A DNA stretch of 64,000 bases from Streptomyces sp. NBC_01262 (GTDB taxonomy: Bacteria > Actinomycetota > Actinomycetes > Streptomycetales > Streptomycetaceae), in assembly GCF_036226365.1 (NCBI RefSeq), contig NZ_CP108462.1:1798001-1862000 (forward strand), in the 5' to 3' direction. Within the stretch, counting starts at the first letter, position 1; every line of letters starts with the position of its first letter. Of the stretch, positions 26,396 through 36,200 are shown piece by piece. A program made the translations under genes and the position numbers. The notes under the pieces were generated by a model. The model was not told the origin of the DNA. It saw only the letters and a list, made by a program, of their open reading frames with translations, and made no database searches.

Positions 26396-26856
26396 CCACA
26401 ACGTCCTTTCGCTGGAGGGGCGTGGCGTCGTAAGTCGTGTCGTTGAGTCGTAAGGAGGAAGCCGCGGTCGCGCACTCGCAGGACGTCGGCGGCGGGCCGG
26501 CTCAGCGGGTGAGCAGCCGTTCATCGCCGACTCCCGCGGGGTACGGCCTGGCCCAGTTCATCGACGTTCATCGACATGTTTCTCGTCCCGGCCGCGCTCT
26601 GTCGCGGAACGCGCGGTCTTGCGACACGCGTGTCTCTTCCCGACCCGCGACGGTTCTCGACTGGTCCGCCGTGGACTGTACCGGGGCGCCGTCTCCCGGC
26701 CGTCTGACCCGGCGACTGTCGTTGCGTCTTGCCGGAACGGTTCATCCTGCTGATGCCCCGCTGCGGTTGCAGCTGTCACACCACTGCCACAAGCGCCTCA
26801 TGACCCATAACAGGGCACGGCACGGCGGGTCGCTCCTTCCGAACGCGCACCTACGC
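26396..26856. other. upstream region of the cargo effector; no gene seen
   Basis: About 460 bases with no supported reading frame. A minus-strand promoter for the effector is expected here. No palindrome or phased repeat of the types described elsewhere in this window is present. Confidence 0.45.
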
Positions 26857-26895
26857 GCACAAAAACGAGGGCGGCACCCCGTACAGGGTGCCGCC
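26857..26895 (-). terminator. intrinsic terminator next to insertion unit 2
   Basis: A perfect 10-bp stem GGCGGCACCC/GGGTGCCGCC with a 6-base loop, followed on the minus strand by CTCGTTTTTG. It ends one base before the CAGGG end of unit 2. It would stop transcription coming from the right on the minus strand. This suggests the cargo was captured together with the end of an unrelated upstream gene's transcription unit. Confidence 0.8.
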
Positions 26896-26969
26896 CCAGG
26901 GCCCCGGCGTTTGCCCGGCTCGTCCTGTCTTGGAGTGGTTGATCGCGGCAGCGGGTCCCGGAAGCAGGT

Positions 26970-27226
26970 GAACACGGCACCTGTGGATCATGGAGTCCTA
27001 CCTTTCTTGATGTGGGTCTGAGCTGGTCATTCGTAAGATCGGCGGGGCCCAGGGGTTCCGGGTATGGCTGTCATGGAGTCGCCGCTGGATGGCTCAGAGA
27101 ACTTGGCCGCCCGGAACCCCGCGACGACTCGACCGCTCATTGGGAGACGCGACGCGATCGCTTTGTAGGACAACGTCGGCGAGGTCGTCTGCTGGGTTGG
27201 TGTACGACGAGCTGACGGAGGTGGCT
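26970..27226 (+). other. 5' noncoding end of IS110 unit 2; candidate bridge-RNA region
   Basis: Same sequence as the matching part of unit 1. It lies between the subterminal repeat GAACACGGCACCT and the transposase GTG at 27227. It is the only long noncoding part of the IS110 portion and so the expected bridge-RNA locus. Confidence 0.4.
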
Positions 27227-28417
27227 GTGCCCAAGATCTGGGCCGGAGTGGACATCGGCAAGGGACATCACCACTGCGTGGTGATCGACGCCCAGGGCAA
27301 GAGACTGCTGTCGCGTCGCATCCTGAACGACGAGGCTGAACTGCTCCAGCTCATCGCTGACGTACTGGAGCTGTCGCGGGATGTGCTGTGGGCGGTGGAC
27401 ATCAACCACGGCGGGGCCGCGCTCCTGCTCGGTCTGCTGGTCAGCCACGACCAGCACATCACCTACATCACCGGCCTGGCCATCCACCGCGCCTCGGCCG
27501 GCTATCGCGGCCAGGCCAAGACCGACGCGAAGGACGCCTTCGTCATCGCCGACCAGGCCCGCATGCGGACCGACCTCGGTGTTCTGCGGCCCGGCGACGA
27601 GATATCGGTCGACCTGCGCACTCTGGTTACCCGCCGCACCGATCTGGTCTGCGACCGGACCCGGCAGATCAACCGACTGCGCGCCCAACTCCTGGAAATC
27701 TTCCCTGCGTTGGAACGCTCGTTGGACCTGACGAAGAAGGGGCCGGTTCTGTTGTTGACCGGCTACCAGGCCCCGGCCGCGATCCGTCGCGCCGGTGCCT
27801 CCCGGATCGCGACGTGGCTGAAGAACCGCAAGGTCCGCAACAGCGCGGCCCTGGCCCGGACCGTCGTGGAGGCCGCCGAGGCCCAGTTCACCGCACTGCC
27901 CGGCGAGAAACTCGCGGCCACCATGGTGGCCCGCCTGGCGAAGGGGGTGATGGCCCTCGATGAGGAGATCACCGAGCTCGAAGCCCTTATCGAGGCCCGG
28001 TTTCGCGAGCACCCGCACGCCGAGGTGATCCAGAGCCTGCCTGGCATGGGCACCATGCTGAGCGCGGAGTTCCTCGCTGCGACCGGCGGCGACATGGACA
28101 CCTTCGGCACCGCCGACCGCCTGGCCGGCTACGCCGGCCTCGCACCCGTCCCCCGCGACTCCGGACGCGTCAGCGGCAACCTCCACCGTCCACGCCGCTA
28201 CCACCGCGGCCTGCTCCGAGCCTTCTACCTCTCGGCCTTCGCCAGCCTGCGGAACTGTCCCGCCTCGAAACAGTTCTATGAGCGCAAGCGGGCCGAGGGC
28301 AAGGGGCACAAGCAGGCGCTGCTGGCACTCGCCCGCCGCCGGGCCAACGTCCTGTGGGCCATGATCCGCGACGGAGCGTGCTACCAAGCCACACCACCAG
28401 TCACGGCAACGGCTTGA
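27227..28417 (+). CDS. IS110-family transposase (unit 2)
   Basis: 396 residues from GTG 27227 behind GGAGG, identical in protein sequence to the copy at 23369-24559. RuvC-like N-terminal domain and C-terminal Tnp_20 domain are complete. Two intact identical copies mean the composite element, or either unit, may still be mobile. Confidence 0.93.
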   Translation: MPKIWAGVDIGKGHHHCVVIDAQGKRLLSRRILNDEAELLQLIADVLELSRDVLWAVDINHGGAALLLGLLVSHDQHITYITGLAIHRASAGYRGQAKTDAKDAFVIADQARMRTDLGVLRPGDEISVDLRTLVTRRTDLVCDRTRQINRLRAQLLEIFPALERSLDLTKKGPVLLLTGYQAPAAIRRAGASRIATWLKNRKVRNSAALARTVVEAAEAQFTALPGEKLAATMVARLAKGVMALDEEITELEALIEARFREHPHAEVIQSLPGMGTMLSAEFLAATGGDMDTFGTADRLAGYAGLAPVPRDSGRVSGNLHRPRRYHRGLLRAFYLSAFASLRNCPASKQFYERKRAEGKGHKQALLALARRRANVLWAMIRDGACYQATPPVTATA

Positions 28418-28579
28418 CAACGTCATTGGGAAGTTCTCTACGCTGCAAGATCCATGAAGGTGCCGTGTTCGTTCCTCCATCATCTCCTGTCGCTGTTCTC
28501 ACGCCTCACGCGCCCTGCCTGGAGGCCCTCGGTGAGGCTGTCGCGCGGGTTCAAGTCCGTTGTCTGGTTCTGGTGCCGA

Positions 28580-28759
28580 GATGTCACCTTCAACGAAGAC
28601 AAGTCCCAGGTCAGGACCCACAATGCGCCCGCCGTACTCGCTGCCCTCCGCGACCCGATCCGCAGCGCACTCAAGCTCGCCGGATACGTCAACACCGCCG
28701 CCGGACGCCGAGCCCACACCGACCGCCCCCGCGTCCTCACCCTCTACGGCATCACATGA
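28580..28759 (+). pseudogene. ISAs1-family transposase C-terminal relic (unit 2)
   Basis: Mirror of the relic in unit 1; it differs by Pro instead of Leu in the ALRD-x-IRSAL segment because of the single base difference. It ends at the TGA in ACATGA near the outer terminal repeat. Only the C-terminal 60 residues of the family are present. Confidence 0.7.
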
Positions 28760-30457
28760 TCAAACCGGACGAGTCAGGCACTCGCCGGGGCCCTGCCCCG
28801 ACACCAGCGCCTTCGGCATTTCGTTTTCGATGTTGTCCCTGCCCCAGCCGACGCGCAGTCTCTTTTTGACCTGACGCCGGAACAGCACTCGTCCCAGCAG
28901 ACGCTCGAGCGGATTCCAGGAATGACGATATTTCATGGCGTCGTTCAGCAGTGGGAAGAGCGGGCCGGACCACGAAGTCAACGCCCGTCGATGCCCCTTG
29001 GACAGAAGGCGCCCGAACTCGGCGACACTGACATTGTTCCGCTCGCAATACTCACCAACGGACTTCTTCAGGCTTTCAAGCCTCACCTTCTTGCGGTGCA
29101 AACGTTCCCGCTCAGCCCCCAGTTCAGGCGAAATTTCCGTGGAGAGAGCCAGCGCCTCTTCGAACTTCGCGCACTCCGCAGAGAATCTCGTGAGGTCCGG
29201 GTCGTCGACATATTCGTCGAAAAGGTCATGCACATCTGTGAACCAGCTGGATTCATGCTCGACAATGGTGCGGGAAGCGATCGCGTCCTCGTACAGGAGG
29301 TCGTGGGGCAGTCCGGAGTCGCCGGCTATCGCGCGTACATCGCCGATTTTCGGCTTTCCAGGGAGGTTCTGGTACGCGTCGACGAAGGTGTAGTGGGAGC
29401 TCGACGGATCCCGGCCGCCGATCCTGACCCGGGCGATCCCGGCACCACGTTGAATCTCGAACAGCGTGTGGCCTCCGCCGGGCAGCATCCAGGCCATCAG
29501 CGCGCCCAGGAAGGTCTCCTGCTGCTGCGGGGAGAGGCCGATGAGCTTCGCGGCCTGGAGCATCCTGGCCGTGGTCGTCGAGATGCCCGTGTTCACCGGG
29601 ATCCCGAAGGAACGGACCCACCGCGACCAGCGGTTCGAGATCCGCCGGTACGCGACCGATCCCTCCCGCCAGGGCAGCGGCTGATCGTCCAGCAGTCGCG
29701 CGTTTTCAGCCAGCTTCCCCTTCTTTCGCAGGTGCCGCTCGACGAACTGTCGCTCCAGTTCACCGAGGGGCGTCTTCATCTCGGCGTAGTACTCCAGCGT
29801 CTTGGGCTGCGCTTCGTCCTCGTCGATCCTGCGGCACCGATGTACGCTCGCCGCGAAACTGAACGACTGAAACCACGGCGACGCGGACAGCGCTGTGACG
29901 TTGCCCGTCGCGAACGGGTCCTTGACGAACCCCTTCAGCGGCAAGGAAGCGGCACGCCGACGGTAGCTCTTCAGCCACCGGCTGACGCGCCCCACCTCGT
30001 TCTGCCGCAGCGTGTTCCGAGGGTCGGCGTCGTGGTCGCCCTGTTCCGACGTCGAGGTCGACGTTGTGGCCAATGCCCGCTCTGCCGCACCCGAAATGAT
30101 CTTCTTTGGGAGAGTGTCGACGGATCCGGCGGTATCCGGGGAGAGGGGATTTCCGTTGTAGTAGGCGGCGTTGAAGAAGGCCGTCATCAGTTCGCGGACG
30201 TTGCCCACGTGGAGCAGACCCTCGTATTCGACGTCCGTCCCGACCTGCCCGGCGGACGTCGCGTCGTCGCGGAAGAACACCTTCTTCGCGCGCTCCTCGG
30301 CCTCCTTCTCCACATCCGCGCCCGGATGGTCCTCCAGTTCCTTCCTGATGACGACACTGAGCGTTTCCTTCAGCTTTTCGACAGCGATCACCGCGAGCGC
30401 CCTGGTATCCGGGTCGTTGAAGTAGTGGGCACCGACCTTGCCTTCGAAATCGCGGAC
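28760..30457 (-). pseudogene. middle part of the split eCIS effector (between amber codon and transposon)
   Basis: The frame is open from the codon after TAG 30460-30458 to the transposon at 28795, then ends 11 codons inside it. The roughly 550 residues have no catalytic motif I recognise. Segments such as SVAYRRISNRWSRWVRSF, TARMLQAAKLIGLS and MAWMLPGGGHTLFEIQ recur in front of ADP-ribosyltransferase domains in actinomycete toxins as I know them. The first in-frame start, GTG 30391, has no clear ribosome site. The true C-terminal domain is the fragment at 22492-22989. Confidence 0.8.
28796..28805. repeat. 10-bp target-site duplication, right copy
   Basis: CCCCGACACC, identical and in the same orientation as 22981-22990, directly after the CCCTG end of the composite element. 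Confidence 0.85.
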
Positions 30458-31168
30458 CTACTTGTCCGCGTTGTCCTTGTTCCTGCCCCTGTGGAACACC
30501 CGGAAGCCCAGGGGTGCCTGGTACGGGTCCTCCAGCCGTTGCACCAACGGGGCGGCCCGCACCGTCGCTCCAGGAGCCTGCGCGACCGCACCCTGCTGGA
30601 TGGTGTGCGTCAACTCATGTGCCAAGAGCGCATCGCCGGCGGCCGTCCCCGGCCGGAACTCGGCACGGCGAACGAACACATCCGAGCCCACCGTGAACGC
30701 CCGCGCCCCCAAGGACACGTTCAACCGGTCCGACTCGCTGCCCACATGCACGCGCACGCCGCTCAGATCCGCGCCCGACACGCCTTCCATCCGCCGCCGG
30801 ATCCCTTCCGGAACTGGACGCCCGCCCCCACGCGACCGGCCCACCGCACCCGTCACCGCCGGATCCGCGACACCGCCGCTCGCGGTCGGCACACCCCGGG
30901 CGGACGCCGGAGCCCGGCGCAACGACGTGCCTGTGACCCGTTCCGCGATCCGATCGGCCTCCCGTTCCAGCGGATCGTCGACCGGACCCACGTCGAGTGC
31001 CGTCTGAATCATGCGCTGGACGTGGCGGTTGCCGAACCGGCGATGCAGGTCCGCCACAGCCTTCTGAGGACCGTCCGGCCCCCGGCCACGGGCTACGGAA
31101 CCCGCACTTCCCTCTGGCTGCTCCGGTCCGCGGGTGGCATCGTGCCGCGGAGCCGACGAGAACGGCAT
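30458..31168 (-). pseudogene. N-terminal DUF4157 part of the split eCIS effector, ended by an in-frame amber codon
   Basis: Start at ATG 31168 with GAAGGAGA upstream. The 236-residue product has a Pro/Arg-rich leader, FGNRHVQRMIQTALDVGPVD, and the complete DUF4157 core with HELTHTIQQG. It stops at TAG immediately after NADK. The same frame continues past the TAG without a break into the middle part of the effector, so one codon change split the gene. Left as it is, only a DUF4157 stub without toxin can be made, unless the amber codon is read through. Confidence 0.8.
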
Positions 31169-31370
31169 CCGTCTCCTTCCTGACCTGACAGTCGACTCGC
31201 CGCCGCCGGCTCGTCCTTCCCGTTCTCCCGACCACAACACGTCGCAGAACGACAGGATCAGACGGAGCGACACGGTGATGGGTACACGGCGGGTGTCTCA
31301 ACGGCGCCTGCTACGGCGTCTTCGGCGACGCCACAACAGACGCCGAGCACACGGCCGGGCCGAGTTCCGG
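31169..31370. other. upstream region of the split effector; no gene seen
   Basis: About 200 bases between the effector start and the open frame at 31371. No hairpin or known operator is visible. It should hold the ribosome site and perhaps a promoter of the effector. Confidence 0.4.
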
Positions 31371-31568
31371 TCACATCGCGGGCGGCTCGGCGATGGCGCC
31401 GAGCCGCCCGGAGTCCACCCGCGGCTGCCCCACGGCCGGTCCGTCACCCACGGCGGCAGGCGCCCGGCTCAGGCCGACCGACGTCATCGCCGTACCCTCG
31501 TCGACCAGGACGCCACGGAAGGCGACGGTACCGGTGTGGGCGGTGTTGACGAGCCCGTGGACGACCCG
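31371..31568 (-). other. coding-like open frame after the third DUF4157 gene, no normal start
   Basis: The minus-strand frame overlapping the end of the DUF4157 gene reads ITDRVVHGLVNTAHTGTVAF, RGVLVDEGTAMTSVGLSRAP and ends IAEPPAM. Codon usage is strongly biased to third-position G/C, as in real genes here. No ATG, GTG or TTG precedes it in frame after 31580 until ATG about 31479. It may be a small coupled gene with an unusual start, or the original C-terminus of the upstream effector after a frameshift. Confidence 0.35.
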
Positions 31569-31576
31569 GTCAGTGA

Positions 31577-33247
31577 TCAGACGCCGCCCGTCTTCACGAT
31601 GTGAGTCGCGAGGAGGCGGTGTTTCCTGAGCAATTTGCGGAGCGCGGTGGCGTAGTCGGGCGCGTTGGTCGTGACCTCGTTGTTCTGGCCGCCTCCGAAA
31701 TAGCCGGCGGTGATCCGGGCGTCGCCCACGTACGTGAGCGTGACGCCCCGAGGCCGCTGCCCGAGCAACGGTGCGTACGGTGCGAACCACGCCGGGATGA
31801 GGAGCACGGTGAATCCGCCCGGTCCGGGCGGGATCCGGTCCGCCGCCACATCGGATTCGTACTGCATGTTTCCGTGAAGTTCGGGGACCATCGTGCGGTC
31901 GGGTCCGGTCACGACCGCCATGACGGTGTTCTGCACCCGCTGGTCGAACACAGCCTGATTGCGGGCGAGGGCGTTTCCGATGGCCCTGGTGTCCCTGTCC
32001 CTTCGGAGAGCCATTCGCGCCGTGCCCTCGGTTGCGCCCCCTGCAACAAGCTGATCGATCTCGTTCTGGCGCAGTCGTCTCCCGCGCGCGGCCCTCAGAT
32101 CGTCGGTGATCCGGTCCGCGACCATGTCGTCCTGGACCGGGCGTTCCATGGCCACGCTGAAACTGCCACTGTGGTCCACCGTGAGTGAGTCGCGCACGAG
32201 GGCATCGAAGTCGGCCTCGTCATCCCGGGCGTAGAGCACGTTGACCGCCAGCGGGGTGGTATCGCCGACGGCGTCGTTGGAGCCCTGGTAGCCGATCTGC
32301 CTCAGGTTCAGCTCGCGCCGACCGAGAATACCGTGCGCGAGAATCGAGTCGATGGAGTCGATCATCGAGGCGATCCGTTCGGCCTCCAGAAGCAGTTCCG
32401 TGGTGTCCCCGACGACGAGTACGGGCGTGGGGTGGTCCATGTGGAAGTTGAGTACCCGTCGACTCGTATCGGACAGGAGGTCGCGGTGTTCTGAAGCCTC
32501 CACAGCGGCGAGCGGATTGCGGACCGCTCTGCTGTTGCATATGACGCGGCGTTGCACCCGGGTCGAGGTCGGTTCCGTGCCATGGTCCCGGGCGACGCCG
32601 TGGTCCGGTCCCTTTCGCGTCGCCCCGGTGGACATCGAGGGATGTGCTCGCGCGGCGCCCTGCTGGACGGTGTGCGTCAACTCGTGCCCCAGCAGCGCAT
32701 CACCACGGGTGGTACCGGGCCGGTACTCACTGCGGCGGACGAACACATCCGCGCCGACCGTGAACGCCCGCGAGCCCAAGGAGTGGTTGAGCCGATCCGA
32801 CTCCGGTCCCACGTGCAGCCGTACCGAACCGAAATCCGCCCCGGTCGCCCGCTCCATCCGTGCTCGCACACCGCCGGGCACGGCCAGCCCGCCGCCGCCG
32901 CGTGCCCGCTCCACCGCCCGTGCGACCGCCGGCTCCGCCACACCACCGGTGGCGGCCGGCACGTGCTGGGCCGCCTCCGGTGCCCGTTGCGCCGACGCGG
33001 CGGGCGACGACCCGGTCGCCAGGAGCGCGACCCGGTCGGCCTCGCGCTCCAGCGGATCGTCGACCGGACCGACGTTCAGCTTGGCCTGGACGATGCCCCG
33101 CACGCCACGGTTGCCGTACCGGCGCTGCAGGTTCAGCAGCCCGTCGTGAGGGTGCGCGGGCCGGTGCTCCCGGGACGCGGGGCTTTCGGCGGCAGCGGTG
33201 GCCGGTGCCTTCTGCGCCGGTGTGGCCTCACTCTGAGGGGAACGCAT
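31577..33247 (-). CDS. DUF4157 (eCIS core) effector-type protein, unknown C-terminal domain
   Basis: Start at ATG 33247 with AAAGGA eight bases upstream; it overlaps the end of the ATPase gene by 20 bases. The 556-residue product has a disordered leader, RRYGNRGVRGIVQAKLNVGPVD, and the DUF4157 core ending in HELTHTVQQG (about residue 200). The C-terminal 330 residues are a mixed alpha/beta region (HPTPVLVVGDTTELLLEAER, NEIDQLVAGGATEGTARMAL, VTLTYVGDARITAGYF) with no toxin family I recognise. Its place between ATPase and structural genes fits an eCIS cargo. Confidence 0.75.
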   Translation of the reverse strand: MRSPQSEATPAQKAPATAAAESPASREHRPAHPHDGLLNLQRRYGNRGVRGIVQAKLNVGPVDDPLEREADRVALLATGSSPAASAQRAPEAAQHVPAATGGVAEPAVARAVERARGGGGLAVPGGVRARMERATGADFGSVRLHVGPESDRLNHSLGSRAFTVGADVFVRRSEYRPGTTRGDALLGHELTHTVQQGAARAHPSMSTGATRKGPDHGVARDHGTEPTSTRVQRRVICNSRAVRNPLAAVEASEHRDLLSDTSRRVLNFHMDHPTPVLVVGDTTELLLEAERIASMIDSIDSILAHGILGRRELNLRQIGYQGSNDAVGDTTPLAVNVLYARDDEADFDALVRDSLTVDHSGSFSVAMERPVQDDMVADRITDDLRAARGRRLRQNEIDQLVAGGATEGTARMALRRDRDTRAIGNALARNQAVFDQRVQNTVMAVVTGPDRTMVPELHGNMQYESDVAADRIPPGPGGFTVLLIPAWFAPYAPLLGQRPRGVTLTYVGDARITAGYFGGGQNNEVTTNAPDYATALRKLLRKHRLLATHIVKTGGV

Positions 33248-36200
33248 ACGAAGCATCCTTTCCGGTGGTGATGCCGGTACCGAAGTCTCCGGTGGTGAGG
33301 ATCTTGCCCATTTTCTGGTACTCGCGTCTCGTGGCCCGGAGCAGATGCCCCATCGTCACCACCCCGCCGTCCGCGGCGGCGAGGAAGGCGCCCGCCAGGG
33401 CGATGTTGCGGATGTTGCCCCCGGGCAGGTCGACCTGCCGCGCGAGCAGGCCCAGGTCGAGACCGGAGTCCAGGGGAGCCTCCTTGGGCCAGACCTGCTC
33501 CCAGATACGACGGCGGTCGTCGACTCCGGGTACGGGGAAGTCGATGGTGACGTGCAGGCGGCGGATGAACGCGTCGTCGAGGTTCTTGCGCAGGTTGGTG
33601 GCCAGCACGATCACCCCCTCGTGCTGCTCCATCCGCTGCAGCAGATAGCTGGTCTCCAGGTTGGCGTACCGGTCGTGCGCGTCACGCACCTGGGAGCGCT
33701 TGCCGAACAGGGCGTCGGCCTCGTCGAAGAAGAGCACGGCGTTGCTGGTGGCGGCCTCGGCGAAGACGCGGGAGAGGTTCTTCTCGGTCTCGCCGATGTA
33801 CTTGCTCACCACGGTCGACAGGTCGATCTTGTAGAGGTCCAGGCCGAGTTCGTGGGCCAGGACGTCGGCCGCCATGGTCTTGCCGGTGCCGGAGGGGCCG
33901 GCGAACAGCACGGCCAGGCCGCGCCCGTTGGCGAGCTTGCGCTCGAAACCCCAGGACTCGTAGACCAGGGCCCGGTAGCGCACCTGGTCGGCGACCTCCC
34001 GTAACTGCTCCATCCGGTCGGCGGGCAGCACGATGTCGTCCCAGGTGTAGTGGGGCGTGATCCGCTGGGCCAGCTCGGCCAGCTTGCGGTTGGACTGCAG
34101 GCGGCACGCCGCGTACAGGTCGTCCTGGGTCATCCGGGGCGCGCCGGGCGCGCGGGCGTGGGCCAGGTTGCGGGCGGTCGCCGCGGCGTCCTGGATCTGG
34201 CCGCCGCTCAGCCGGAACTTGCCGGAGACGGCGGCCAGGTCCAGCGCCGACCGGTCGGTCACGTCGAGCCCGTCGAGTGCGGATTCCCAGAGGCGGAGCC
34301 GCTCGGCGTAGCCGGGAGCGGGGAACTCCAGCCGTACGAAGGTCATGCCCTGCGGCGGGTCGGACGGTTCCCACGCGGTGTCCCCGGCCAGGAACACCGG
34401 GGCGGGGTGGGCCGCCAGCATGGACAGCAGCAGCGACAGCCGGGGGCGGGCCTGCTCGCCGAGGAGGACGTCGATGTTCTCCCAGTACATCACCGCGCCC
34501 TGCAGCCGCGCCTCCCGGTCGGCGAGAGCGACCAGCGCCGCGAACTCCTCCATCGGGCGCTCCGCCAGCAGATCCGCGGACACCACCAGCAGCGGCGCGC
34601 TCCAGCTCCGGCCGCAGGCGGCAGCGGCGCTCTGCTTGCCGACGCCGTAGGGGCCCTGGCAGTAGACCATCAGGCCGTCGTCGGCGTGCTTGCTCAGCCG
34701 GGCCAGTGATGCGCCGAACTCCCCGGGGAAGTGCAGGTCGTCGAGTGTGCCGTTCGGCGTGACGATCCGTGCGTACGGTCGCAGTTGACCGGCTGTCGCG
34801 TCGTCCTCCAGCAGGAATGCGGAGACCCGCGGGTCCAGCCGGATGGTGTTGCCGAGCAGGGAGTGCGCCGGCGCCGCGGCGTCCTCCGTGAGGGTGATGA
34901 GCCGGTGCCGGACCAGCGGCGCCGACGGTGCGAACCGGGTCCGTGCGGCGGCCCGCGCCGCACGGTCGGCGCACACCATGTCGAGGGCGAGGCCGACCGT
35001 GGGCAGCCGCCGGGTCATGTCGTCGTGCAGGTAGCCGTACAGCCGCTCGTACCGGCGGTCGAACTCGGGGGCGAGGCACATCACGACGACCTCGACATCC
35101 ACCGGGTGAAGGCCGAACAACCCGGCCAGCGCGACCAGCCTCAGGCTCACGCCGTCACGCACGCTCTGCGCCACGCGTTCGGCGATCTCAGCCGACAGCC
35201 TGTCCAGCTCCGCCTCGGTCTCCGCCTCACCGTCCGCGGGCGGGGTGTCGAGCGTGCCGTCCAGCAGCGCGTCCACCTCGGCATCCGTGATGTACAGCGC
35301 GGAGAGTTCGTCGGCGGGCCCGCCGTGGGATCTCCGGGCCAGCCCGACCTGCCTGCCCAGCAGTACGTCGAGGCGGGCGAGCTCTGCCAGCAGGTGCTGC
35401 GTGGAGTCGGCGTAGCCCGAACCGCTCATGCTGTCCCGTCCCTCGTCCAGGATGTCCTCCCGCGCCTCGTCCAGGTTGTCCTCGGCCGGTCTTCGCGTTC
35501 GGTTCCGCACCTTGCCCGGAGCCCGGCTGCCCGGACCGGACGGGTCGGCCGACAGTACTCGAACGGAGTCGGCCGGCACAGTCTCACGCCGGGAACGGGA
35601 ACGGGCCGACTGCACCGGGATCGCACCCGCGGGCAGCGGATCCGGCCTTCCGCGCGGGTCGTCGGGGCCGGCCGCGTTCCGTGCCTCACGCGTCGGCCGT
35701 CCGGCCACGACGGGACGGGCGTTGCCCGGCAGGATGTCCTCGGCCCGGTCGGCCCGGATCTGCTCGTAGAGGACCGTGGTGTCAGCCGAGGGCCGCACCC
35801 CGAACTCCTCGTCCACGACCGATGTGCACCGCTCGTACTGGCGGAGCGCGGCGGTGCGGTCGCCGGCGGCGTAGTGCAGCCGCATCAGCTGCCGGTGGGT
35901 GTGCTCCCGGGCCGCGTCATGGCGCAGGACGGCCTGCCCGAAGCCCACCCCCTTCGCATAGAGCCCACGTGCCTCGCAGTAGCCCATCAGTTGGTCCAGC
36001 ATCGCCAGATAGGCATGTCTCAGGTGTTCGCGCTCGTGGCCGCACCAGTCGTGATACCACGTGGCCAGCAGGTCCCCGCGGTAGAGGTCGAGCGCGTACT
36101 CCACCGCATGCGCCTGATCGTCGGAGAGAGCGTGCCCGGGTGTGTCACGGACCGCCGCGTAGCGCTCCTCAAAGGCGTCCACGTCCAGCCAGCAGGACGC

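Larger units (their letters stand above)
22991..28795. mobile_element. 5.8-kb composite transposon carrying an eCIS effector gene
   Basis: Two inverted copies of a 1,899-bp insertion unit (22991-24889 and 26897-28795) enclose a 2.0-kb cargo with one DUF4157-type effector gene. The outer ends are identical and begin CAGGGCCCCGGCGAGTGCC. A perfect 10-bp direct repeat flanks the whole element, while neither single unit has a flanking repeat, so the block moved as one. It is inserted in the 3' part of another DUF4157 effector gene and splits it between 28796 and 22990. Excising the element plus one repeat copy restores the host frame. Confidence 0.85.
26897..28795 (+). mobile_element. insertion unit 2: IS110-family element nested in ISAs1-like remnant
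   Basis: Same 1,899-bp length and content as unit 1 but on the opposite strand. Outer end GGCACTCGCCGGGGCCCTG at 28777-28795; inner end CAGGGCCCCGGCGTTTGCC at 26897-26915, which differs from its partner at two positions. Subterminal repeats at 26970-26982 and 28458-28470 probably delimit the IS110 portion. Confidence 0.8.

Noticed and set aside
22991..28795. Each IS unit as an independent insertion
   Set aside because: Neither single unit has a direct repeat at its own two ends. Only the outer borders of the whole block share the 10-mer.
24935..33247. HExxH in DUF4157 proteins as an active protease
   Set aside because: The His-Glu-Leu-x-His motif is part of the DUF4157 signature. No proof of protease activity is visible, so I call them eCIS cargo proteins only.
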